From: Fasciolopsis buskii
Taxonomy: Eukaryota > Platyhelminthes > Trematoda > Plagiorchiida > Fasciolidae
Direction: 5' to 3'
Length of the DNA stretch: 64,000 nt
NCBI GenBank assembly: GCA_008360955.1
Contig: LUCM01002257.1
Coordinates: 62,001 to 126,000, forward strand
A program made the position numbers and the translations under genes. Shown here piece by piece: positions 24,399-34,455 of this stretch (positions are counted from its first letter, which is position 1; every line of letters starts with the position of its first letter). Under the pieces are notes generated by a model. It had not been told where the DNA came from. It was given only the letters and a program-made list of their open reading frames with translations, and searched no databases.

Positions 24399-24475
24399 TT
24401 AAATGGTACACCTTATGAATGTGTCCAGCTCTGATTGGTCCACACCGTCCGTTGTCATCATACGTCATGACGTCT
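24399..24475 (-). promoter_or_regulatory. Putative BiP promoter with CCAAT and CRE-like sites
   Basis: Upstream of the BiP start codon, on the minus strand, are a TATA-like TTTAAG (24399-24404), a CCAAT box (24434-24438) about 71 bases before the ATG, and two overlapping ATF/CREB-type half sites (TACGTCA at 24461-24467 and TGACGTC at 24468-24474, plus-strand reading). The CCAAT box is followed after exactly nine bases by ACACA, which matches three of five positions of the CCACG half of the ER stress response element (CCAAT-N9-CCACG). This resembles the promoters of stress-induced GRP78 genes, but no function is shown by sequence alone. Confidence 0.45.
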
Positions 24476-24479
24476 GACG

Positions 24480-25008
24480 ACTTAAACAACTCTCGATTCC
24501 CTGGACAGTGAAGCAACTAAAGAAAACATTCTCCTTGGCACGGTGGGGTTGTATTCATCCACGGGCTATGCTGAGTTTCTGACACTTCACATGGAGTCAT
24601 TCCTGTTCATCTCACTTCAATTCTTACAGGGCGAGCCTTGGCCCGCTCCGTTGGAGTGTCTGGAATTCTTCCACTGGCGTACACTCCGCTTGGACATCCA
24701 CCTATTCCATATCCAGTTCAATGGGTATTAGCAAAAGAAACATAAAACAATATCACACAACATAGCTGCACGGAAACAACGTACTTCAGACCTCGAGTGG
24801 TGTTGGAAGCTAAGTGAATTTGCAAACAACAGACCGATCTAGACGTTCGTTTAACGGTTGGATTTACTTATGTTCTGCGCAAACTGAATTGTTCTCAACA
24901 CCCTGACAGCGACTGGTACTACCGGGCGCAAGCATCCGCAGTCTAAATCAAGGATCGCGGGATTTACACTCGGAAACTTGCCAACGCTTTAGTCAATGGC
25001 GCCTCACC
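24480..25008. other. Spacer between BiP promoter and LINE 2
   Basis: About 0.5 kb without a recognised gene. The nearest features are the putative BiP promoter on the left and the 3' end of the CR1-like remnant on the right. I see no repeat with a second copy in the window. Confidence 0.5.
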
Positions 25009-25009
25009 T

Positions 25010-27370
25010 CGGAACACACAGCATCCCATCTTCGATCCAACGTCTTCTTAAACAGAACCATGCTGTGCATGGTTCGTTAAAGTGGTGCGACATAAATAGC
25101 AGCCCGGATCGTTTCTTTTTGCATACATTCATGACCACATATGCAGTGGTTTACGTCCTATCAAAAAGGCCATCTAGGCTAGGGTCGGACAAGCCGTTTA
25201 CAACCCTAAATATAGCCATTAAGTCAACTTGTCTAATACTGTCTAAGGAGATGTTAAATTCTCGGAGTCATTTTTCGTATGGTTTTCCACCATGCCCCTA
25301 AACCATTCGCGTGGCTGATCGCCGCACCTTTTCAAGGCAAATGGCATCCTTTTGAAGAAGGGAGAACGGGCTTGTAAACAGTATCCCAAGTGGTGTTTTA
25401 TCATGGCCTTAGACGGGGGTATGAAAGCTCCATTTATGGACGGACAAGGCTGAATTCAATCTAAATAGTTCCTCTCTAGCCTTTTGGGCTCCCACCGCAT
25501 AACGGCCCACCCATCTAAAAGTTGACTCGAAGAATATCCCTGTGTCCCTCACCCTACTAACGTCGTTCACGGAAAACAGTGCCTGGCCATAATACTCTGA
25601 AACTTTACAGGCTTCCAGATGACAACTAGCCTTTGCACAAGTTTGGGAGGCAATTATTAACTGTACCCCCAACCCCAACATTGATGCTGAATTTTCTTTC
25701 TCCTGGAGACTCCACCACCTTGACGACCTAGGCAAAAAAGGTCATGTAGATTGTAAAGTCGAGACTGGATTATTTTCAAGGACCAGGAAAGCTGGCCCAA
25801 ACACCAACCGTAGGGGCACGTGTCTGTGGCGGAATTTGGATTTGTTCCTACGGATAACTTGTTTAGCTAAACGTTAACCGCCAAGCGCAGTCGCCACTTG
25901 TGCGTTGCTCACGCACGTATCGCTCGCACGCTCCCGTCCAAATTTACTCAACTTCCCACCGCTTCCGACTGTCTTTTCCTTGTACCGATCAAGTTTCGGG
26001 GTTGCCAGTAATGCGATCTTACGGAGCCGAGTAAGAGAGACGTACAAGTGGTCATAAAGGTCAAGAACATGCAAACGTAATACGAGATTCGCGTTAGAAC
26101 AATCCGTTCTACATGCCTGCGACATTCAACTTGGCTAAGGGTCTATCCCTCATTTCGACGTAAAATGCCCTCTGGTTGGGAAAGGTCTCCATTCCGTGAT
26201 ATGTCTGCCTTCGGACACCAGGCGAGTCTAACGTAATTAGAATCAGGTATTGATTCACTGGATCAAACGCCCTATTTAAGTCAGGGTAACATAAATCAAT
26301 TTGTCTAACTGCAGCCATTCTTTTAGTTTCTTCACCGAAGAAGCACGCGAGGTTGGTGAGAAAAGGCCTATCTTTCATCAGTCCCTGTTGATCTGAATAC
26401 GGGGAATTATGTACTGCATCACTGCACAGAGGATGTCAGCGAGGCTGCCCTGCCTGAAGTTTTCGAAGACAAATTTCGGGCCCTCCTTGTGTATAGCGAC
26501 GATTGCCGCACCTCTCCACACTCCTAATACCTCGCTGTGATCTATGCTCTCCTGGAATAGGTTGCACACTGGATCGGCGTTGTTGCCCACTGATGGCTCG
26601 ATGATCGTACAGTGATTATGATCTGGCCCTGCAGACTTGTATTCGTTCAACCCCCCAATCTCCTACGTGCATTCCCCTCCGTTAGCAACAAATCTCCAAT
26701 GATATGCGATCAGATAACTGAAACCAAGGTTATGGAGTCGGCCCTGTCTACCATTGAACGCCACCGGAGTGCGTCGCCAGTGGTTCCGCTTAGCTCTAAT
26801 CATTACTGACATCCTGGACTCCAAGCTTTAACTGACCGATACTACTTTTAAATGATTTCCTTGATTTCACATAGGCGTAAAACTCTCGATTGCCAGCTTA
26901 AGCTCATTCCTTAGATCGGCCCTGATTTGGTGTTCCCAAGGTTTCCACACTTTTTCCGGTTTCTCCCGTTCCCCCCATTGTTGCGTGCCCTAAAGATTGG
27001 GTTTCGCCGCCTAGGAGCCGTTGCAACGGCTTCCCTCCATCAAGGCATCCCTGTTTTGCGGTTCCCGTACCTCAAATATGCAAATGCACCTTGGGGTTCT
27101 TGTAACATTTGTCTAATTATTCTTCATTCCTCTTCGGCTTCAGCCCTATCTGCCTAGTCCCAGGTTAATTCAATTGTTCCGAATTGAGGCCTAGCTAATT
27201 CAATACTGTTGAAGTTCCCCACCAATTTCGAAGGAGTCCTGGACTCAGCGATTTTCACCGTTGGCTAATTGCTGTTTCTTAATGGAGGTAGATAGTGAAG
27301 TTCCGTGACGTCATTTTTCTGACTGGTGATTACCAGGTCCAATAGTGGCGGTTCGTGACCACATGTGGTA
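25010..27370 (-). pseudogene. CR1-like LINE remnant (LINE 2)
   Basis: Minus-strand remains of a CR1/jockey-like polyprotein in broken frames. In sense order there are: the end of the endonuclease ('EPPLLDLVITSQKNDVTEL', about 27355-27295); RT block 1 ('NEYKSAGPDHNHCTIIEPS') with 'AAIVAIHKEGPK' and 'ENFRQGSL' (26650-26400); the palm 'IDLCYPDLNRAFDPVNQYL' (about 26300); a segment replaced by dispersed repeat C (25862-26112); the thumb 'VSRVRDTGIFFESTFRWVG' with 'AVGAQKAREELFRLNSAL' (25735-25420); then 'KDAICLEKVRRSATREW' and the C-terminal 'MVLFKKTLDRRWD' (about 25060-25030). The YADD catalytic block is not seen. This copy is dead. Confidence 0.75.
25862..26112 (-). repeat. Dispersed repeat C, copy 1 (inside LINE 2)
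   Basis: A segment of about 250 bp lying where the RT catalytic block of LINE 2 should be. It matches 58815-59062 in the same orientation at roughly 65% identity by eye. Shared landmarks in minus-strand order include CTCGTATTACGTT, ACTCGGC near the middle, GGAAAAGACAGTCGGA versus AGAAAAGACGGTCGGA, and GCGTGCG followed by GAGCAACG. No protein motif fits. It may be a short interspersed element inserted into LINE 2. Confidence 0.55.
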
Positions 27371-29844
27371 TGCTCCCCATTATGTTGATTCAGTGTATCG
27401 TGAAAGTCTTATTTCGATAGACCAAGGGTATACGCCTTGAAGACCAAGTATGTGCTTAGCAGGCTGAAGGTTACCAAGTCCAGGGCCTTGATGGCGCTTG
27501 TCAGAGCAGTAAGTAGCAACGCATCTTCCTAGTGGTTGGCAAATGTGACCCAATACATTCAAGCAACGCTGAGCCTCCCAGACGGGATTAGTGGCGCAAT
27601 TGCACATACTTGAAAGTTTTTAGTGTATAATTTAATCGGCAACTGAAAGCGGCCGAGCTTTTTTTAGATGGCCACTGCCACCTTCTGTCACTCGGTCTTT
27701 TTCGGCTATAATTACCCAACCTCACCCCGGCCGTTCCCAGAATGTCGCATGCCTTTGCCAGCCGCGTTCCGGCAATGGCAAACATTGATAAATTATGTCT
27801 GGCAGCAGCCAAGTAAGCTTGCAACACTTGCTCTATTGCTACACACTTTGGCATGGTGAGGTCGATTTGCTGTCTCGACACAGGTTGCTATTCCTACCCA
27901 CGGCGACCTGGTCTTCGGGGGCAATACCTGTGATTTTTGCTGCCTTATTGGGAGCAGAGGAGCGGAGACCTACGATTACAGTCAACTGGTTGCTCTCATT
28001 CCGGGTTATTAAGCGAATAGCCGCCGCAAGACTCTCGTTATAGTTTTGTTCCTCATCCCCCAAACAGACTGTTCTGCTGGCTTTTACTCCGCACAAGATC
28101 TTCGACCACTGTCTTCGGCGAAAGCAACTGCGTTGTCGACATTGGTGGGCCGAATTTGGGGCGCTTTCAACTTTGCTTCCCACATGGGATATCGGACATT
28201 TTCCCTAGCTTTCTCGGCACAACGTGATGTCCAGGCAAGCTGTTATGCAGAGTTCTAAAGGGGGCCAATTGGGTTTTGGAGGCCGATGAAGACCGGAATG
28301 GTATTTCTATGGTACACTGGATACCGGCGGTGTCATTCCATTTTAAAGGTGACAAAGTACCCGACATTTTTTCGGACCAGCCTGGGCTCGGCAACAAGAA
28401 TTATGCTACGGGCCAACGTAACTCCAGATTATTTTCCACTCTGTGGACTCACTCCGCCTTTCTCGAGTCGTCGAATTATTTCATTGGGGCCCGGCAAAAT
28501 AATGTCCGGTCTGAGGGGCAAAGTCAGGACCAATTCGGGAAAACGAAGAATCTCAAGTTTGTGAAAAACTGATTACCGATCTAACCACTGCTCAGCTTTC
28601 TCCTGCTTAAGAGCAATGTTGGAGTGCGCAATGATCACAAGTGAGACTTTAGACTGGCTCTCGCGGCCCATGCCAAAGTTTTGTCTCCGCACTCTCTCCG
28701 GTTCCAAATGCGAAAGTTGGCACGAAATCAGTTATGTTCTAGCATTTGCATTCGGTGAGAGCTGGTAGGGCTGGAAGAGCAGTTGCTACTGCTACATGCC
28801 AGTGGGCCCGTTCTGGCGTCTTTCTCGGGCTATCAAAGTTACCGTATCTTTCTGCTCCCTTGTGTGTAGCTTTGCCTCTACACGGCAGTCTAATTGACGT
28901 AGATTCAACTCGCTTCAAATTCTGTTTTACTTGTCAAATTGTGCCTTATTTGGCTTATCAGTGCTAACCGATTACAGTTTCACCAATACTTTATTGATAT
29001 GGAAATGTGGATCAAGGACAATTTCAAGCCGGAGTGTAGGTCAGTCATGATGGTACTGGATTTTATCCTCGGGACTCATGGAGACTTTAGAGCAGTCTTT
29101 GAATCCTGCCTCGATTAAGAGCGCAAGACGATCTGACTGTCGAGCTACAACAAGCTTTTGCCAATTAGTTTGAGCAATACCATTGCCCATTTCCGCGATG
29201 CCACTGTGCACTCACCTCCAAGGCCTACAATGCTTTAGGGGGCCCACCTATCAAACGACTGGCGAGAAACGCATCTAACGTTTCCTCCCAGGAGCATGAT
29301 TAGAAGAAATGAACCACTCTCAGCTTCTAAGGTGAGCTCAATCATTGGTTGGGCCGACTAGCGTGGACAACAACATTCACTGGCTGCAGCGTCCGCCACC
29401 CTAGGCACAATGTACTTTGGCCGTGTTCATGCACGAGTAGAGCTCAAAACGAGCCCTGCATACATAGCTTTACAAAATGAACAGGCTTTCACAGCGGTTA
29501 GCCCCTTAGTCCAACGGTCTCCCTGCAGCAATTGGGATTGTTTGAAAACTCTCTCCCTTTTCTTTTCCTTTCTTTTTCGATACCAAACCCTTCCCGCCTA
29601 AATTCCTCGTAATGACACTGAATTTGGCCGATGTTTGTTTTAAGCTCTGTGTTACCCTTCTTTATTTCGTCTCTGTGTTCCTTATTTGTGATAAATTTGC
29701 TGGCATTTGGCGCAGTCACGGGTCAGTCTATCTGGGACGGCTTGTTTGTTTACAGGTTAATACTCACGTTTTATCACTCACGTCGGTTAACTGTAGACGT
29801 TCCGTTTGTTTGCACCAATTTTTGAATGTTACGCTTAAGCAAGT
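27371..29844. other. Unrecognised, probably old repeat DNA
   Basis: On the minus strand the 5' half of LINE 2 (endonuclease and first ORF) would be expected here, but I cannot follow any motif beyond the endonuclease end at about 27360. Open frames on both strands (for example 27839-28183 minus and 28276-28572 plus) lack family signatures. The composition becomes T-rich on the plus strand. Confidence 0.4.
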
Positions 29845-30380
29845 GTTGTTCGACCTGATCAGACATGCATAATCACTTGCGTTTGCTCGAACCACGGAAC
29901 AGGTACTTTCTATTTAACCTCTTTCATCGAGTATTCATTTTTTATGCAGATTTAGTTCAAATTTTACTACCTCTCGGCTGGGTTGTAACTGAGGCTCACT
30001 GCCAAAGGTATAGTTATCGTGTATATAATTTCTGACTCGTGGAGAGTACCGGAGAACTTACGCAGCAATCTTGTTCTTTCTCGGGCTTCGCATCAAATAG
30101 GGCTACGCTTTGTTTCGAGGTTTCGAACGGCAACCCAGCACATGATGAGCCTGTTTTAGGGCGAATCTCACTGTTAATAGTTCATCGACTTCATCCGGGC
30201 AAAGACAAAAACGGTTGGTCGCAACACCCCTTTTAGCTAACCTGCTGACCCTCAGCCGGAGTCTAGGGGACACAAATCTCAATTCCAGGTGTGGCTTCGG
30301 GAGTTTAGCCGGCTGACGTAAAAGATTTAGGAACTGGAGACTACTACCTTTAGTTTCCGAGAAGCACCAAGGAGACATTA
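29845..30380 (+). repeat. Diverged direct repeat F, copy 1
   Basis: It aligns in order with 32364-32900. Landmarks are GACCTGATCAGAC, CAGGTACTTTCTATTTA, CTCGGCTGGGTTGTAACTGA and GGGCTACGC, then TCGAGGTTTCGAA. Identity is around 60% by eye. Neither copy has a convincing long frame. Spacing between copies is about 2.5 kb. Confidence 0.5.
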
Positions 30381-32363
30381 GTTACTCTAAATCTACGGGT
30401 TTGAAGGCGTCAGGCTCATGAGGGAAGCAAATACGGAGTGTACACATCTTCAAGTCAGCAACTGCGGGTGAGATACAGAAGGCAAGTGCGGTTTGCTGAA
30501 ACCGCATAAATTATTCTGGAGATTTTTACAGCATACAACAAGATCTGCTTTAGAGAAACGAAAATAAGCTCAAAAACCCGCAAAGCTGAAGCTACGTCTG
30601 TGTAAATTTCCTGGATTTCTCATTTGCGGCACTGTTTTCAGTTGCTACCGACGCGGAAGGTCAGACGAAACAGAAACGGCGGCACAGAATTATTACCGGT
30701 CCAGAAGGTCGCTGAGTTCACAAATATTTTGTCCACGAACAGTGTTTAGACTGGTCTCTTTATCTAACCCAGTAGGGGCAGGGATCTAATAATATCACTA
30801 TAGCATGAAACAAAATCTTGCCCCACGATCTGGGTATACTGGGACTTGGGGTTCGTTAGCCAGCTACGATAGCAATCACTTTGTCCCTTGCTCCTCTAGA
30901 CACATGCACATGCAGCAAGCCACCTACTGCACACCTCCTTCCGGAAGGCCTTCTATTCACTGCCCAGCACAAGTTGGGGCACACATTCAGGTAAAGGTTA
31001 CATATTCAGATGTTGGTTGTAAGTCACTTTAATTCCGGCCTTGGTGTCCCACTGAAGCTAGTTCGGAAAACAAAAGAGGTGCCTTTCCAATAGCACATAC
31101 TCGGCCAGACACAGGTTTTGTTCTTTGTGATTTGTCCGGTTCATAATGCAAGCGGTTGAAACCACTTCAGCGCCATTCCCCAATCCTTTCCTGGCAAACG
31201 CTTATTGAGCAAAACAGGTTGGGTGAATTATTCACAAACCGGTTGGCCTCGTATGTTTTAGGATTTTTGCAGACATATTTGCACCACAAATAGCCGCTGG
31301 CTCCGCAAGTCCTTATTCATCTTTCAAATTTCCCTATATCTTAGATATATTCATCCCGAAGTACAATACTGTTAGACGGTCAATATTGCCATTACTAACT
31401 TGTGGACACGGGTGCACCAACCACCGTGCTCCAGGGGGTATGAATACAACAGACCGCAATGTGCGCTCTCCGGCAATATGATTCCCCGAATCCGCACCTT
31501 GGGGAAATGTAGGCGACACGATCTCCCTAGATTTCATTCAGGTGACATGGCTATTCTTTAGGTTTCACGAAGAACGTGGACATCTATTCGGCCGACCTGC
31601 ATGGATGATGCCGTTCTTCGCCGCCAACAGCTTTGCTGGTTGTGAGCTTATGTATTAAGTGGTCGGCGGAGCAAATGGCAGATCTTGACCCAAAAGAATG
31701 TCCCTAGGCTGCGTATAAATCCTCAAACACGTATACAAATTAGTCCCCAATCAAATTATGAGTCACAAGAACGTTCTTTTCAGTAGGGCACCATCACGCT
31801 AATCCGATTAGATCAAGCCACTGAACAGCAGCGCTGAACTTTTCGTCCACTAGTCTTCATTTAATTCACACGGTGAAGCATTAAAACTATCAACGACTGG
31901 CGCCATCGAAGCTCCCCAACAATGAAGTCCAGCAAGGATCGGTGCATAAATCTGTAGTTAACAATTAAAGCATGGGGGAGCTTGCACCATTACCTCCACC
32001 GTTTTGTTCTTCACGCCAGCTATTACAATAAATAGCGACTGAAACGCCGTGATTGACTAAAATTCTTTGTCTCTTTTCTTATGCTTTTTATTTAGCCGAC
32101 GTAACATTGTCCTTGCCGAGACTTCTCGCAATGGAACCTATTTAAGTCACTGCCTAAATTCTGCTCGACAAACTCATATTTCTCTGTACTATCACCGTTC
32201 TCTAGGGTTGAGATTATTTTTTGCACATTTGATGTAGGCGGGAGTCGGTCTGAATTGGAGTGGTTTATTTGGTTACAGCTTGCTTTCGTTCTATTACCAA
32301 GATTAATCGACTGAATAAGCCGGGGTCTTCCAATTAATTTCTGACTGTCAGGCTCAGAAATGT
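30381..32363. other. Spacer between the two F repeats
   Basis: Two kilobases without a recognised gene or repeat partner in the window. Short frames at 30805-31032 (+) and 32092-32388 (-, overlapping the next feature) show no motif. I see nothing further that I can support. Confidence 0.4.
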
Positions 32364-32900
32364 TTGTTGGGCCTGATGAGGCGTTCAAAAGCTCTTGTGT
32401 TTGTTTGCACCGCAGATCAGGTACTTCCTATTTATTGCACTTCGAATGTTTATTCTACATAGAATTCCGCCTTATTTATGAATAACTTTTGGCTGGTTAG
32501 TTCCTGAGGTTAATTGCAAAAGATATGGCTGCCACGTACTCAAATTTCGACCTATGAATAACACCGTAAAATCTGCAAGGCAATATTATCTTCTGATGGG
32601 CCTTTCAAAACTCTGGGCTACGCGTTTCCTTGAGGTTTCGGAGCATCTTCCAGATTCAGTGAAACATCATTGGGCAAATCGGGTTGCGGATCCCATACGG
32701 ACCAGCACTTGTCCATTTGACGGTCACGCCGAGACTTCCTCTCTAGCAATGGAAGCTTTTGGGACAGGAGATATTTGTGACCTCCTAAGTATGCTCTCCA
32801 GTAAACATTCTCCCGGTGCACATAAAATATCGGACATGTAGGTTTTGTTTGGCTGTCATCATCAGGACTTCCGTCAAAACCGTGCGGATTTCGTTTCAAC
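32364..32900 (+). repeat. Diverged direct repeat F, copy 2
   Basis: The partner of 29845-30380. It carries GGCCTGATGAGGCG, CAGGTACTTCCTATTTA, TTTGGCTGGTTAGTTCCTGA and TGGGCTACGCGTTTCC with TGAGGTTTCGGA. A 95-residue open frame (32554-32841) lies in it, but the matching region of copy 1 reads differently, so I do not treat it as a gene. Confidence 0.5.
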
Positions 32901-33925
32901 TAGCAGCCACCCAGTCGCAATTCGAACTACCTCCATCCGGCGTGAATTAAGTCACATTTTGTCAGTTAAATCCTCACCGTACACAAAGCCCTGCGGCTTC
33001 CTGATCAGTGGGCCTTTTGGACTCTCGTGTGCCGCAGGTGCCAATTGAGTAAAATTCCATCGAAAGGTATGGCATGACGATTCAGAACAAGGATGCCTTA
33101 CACAGATCCAGCCAAATCAGAGTAGTGGTCGGCCATCGGACTCACCATAATACTTTCAAATTAGACAAACCGGTTTCGGAAAAACATCCAATGGATTTTG
33201 GAGCCTGGTTCCACCCAACGGCGGGCCACCATTGGCCACCACAGAAATGATTCATTGCGGCTCTGCCAGATATGCTTTGCTGGCATACTGGCGTCGAAAA
33301 ACCTCGGTCTGACCAAAACAATATTGCACTACATTTACCTAGCGATTATCAGGATATGGAAAAACTGATGAGCAACCTGTTTTTATGGGGATCCACGGAA
33401 TTGGTAGGACAATTACAGTCTTGCGGCAATCGCCGGTTACTTGAAAAACAGTTTTCGAGGATGCCCGATTCAACGCTTAAGGGACATCGTAGCATTCACA
33501 GATGACAGGTGCATCGATCTACTTTACACAAACAGACAGGAAATGGCTGGTGCTGGAAAGACCAACAAGTCAGCGATGGGTACATAGTTCAGCTTAAACT
33601 AGCATTCGAGGAAGCCCTTCGGAATGAGCAGCCCGCAAAACATTTTACCGGTACTTTGATAGGGTTTCAAAGAGCTTAAATTTTGCACTTGAGAAATAGT
33701 TGATATGTTCCTCGCAGGCTGAAATTATGCAAAAGGTTTAGTCCACCTGGGGAAGCTTGTGGCCGGCAAGCACAGAAATGGACCGATGAAGAGGACGGAA
33801 AGCGTGTTTTTGTTATATCATAAGCTGAATTATTGGGGCAGAATATCGTCTGCCTATGGAACGCACCCCGTTAAGGGAAGGATTATTATCTTGCGACTAT
33901 AGCGAAATGAGTATGAGGATTCGCC
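32901..33925. other. Unrecognised sequence before repeat A
   Basis: About 1 kb. The longest frame (33272-33505, plus) has no recognisable domain. The region ends abruptly where inverted repeat A begins at about 33926. Confidence 0.4.
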
Positions 33926-34455
33926 TCGAAAAGCCTTCCCATTCACTCACAAACCATGCACGTTAGCTTGAATCAAATAATGTCCAACCACTTGCATTAT
34001 CTACTCACATGCTCGGTTCGTCACAGTTTGTTTGACGCTCTTAAAAAGCTCCATTTTTCTTGTACCGTGGGTCTTTCTATGGCTGCCTGCTCGCGTTCGA
34101 TAGAATTAAACCTTTGGTTCTCGGTTCACCACTGCATCGGATGAGCACTCGAGTTTGTTTGTACAATTTGAGGATTGTTTAGTTTAGTATCTCAGAAACA
34201 TGCGGATAATTTGTGTTGCGATTTATAACTCGCATTGAGTTTGGCCAAACTCTGCATGAACCACGATTCCTGCAGCTAGCAAGAAATTGAACTGCTGCAA
34301 TGGGTATCCGTTAATGGTTGGGCGTGATGGCTTTGGAGGATTTAATCTATAATTGGAAATACGTTAACTGAAGCAAAAGTATTACGTCCTTTTGGATTGA
34401 TGAATCGCAACCGAATATATCGTCCCGACGTTTAGCTCCGTACCTGATATTCTAT
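33926..34455 (+). repeat. Inverted repeat A, left arm (LINE 5' leader)
   Basis: About 530 bases, almost identical to the reverse complement of 53250-53780; paired positions sum to 87705. The 63-codon frame inside differs at only two residues between the arms. From about 34115 onward it also resembles 41769-41925 (GGTTCTCG, then TGTTTGTACAATTTGAGGAT, TTTAGTTT and AACATGCGGAT), at about 80%. A perfect 16-bp palindrome, GAGTTTGGCCAAACTC, lies at 34237-34252. The position upstream of a plus-strand LINE body suggests that this is that family's 5' leader. Confidence 0.85.

Noticed and set aside
24364..24516. Longer BiP start at an upstream in-frame ATG (24516)
   Set aside because: It would place about 50 non-conserved residues before the hydrophobic signal sequence and would run through the CCAAT and CRE-like promoter motifs.
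28130..28165. Shared ACATTGGTGGGCCGAAT with 9839-9855
   Set aside because: The match is about 17 bases and does not extend into the flanks, so it may be chance.
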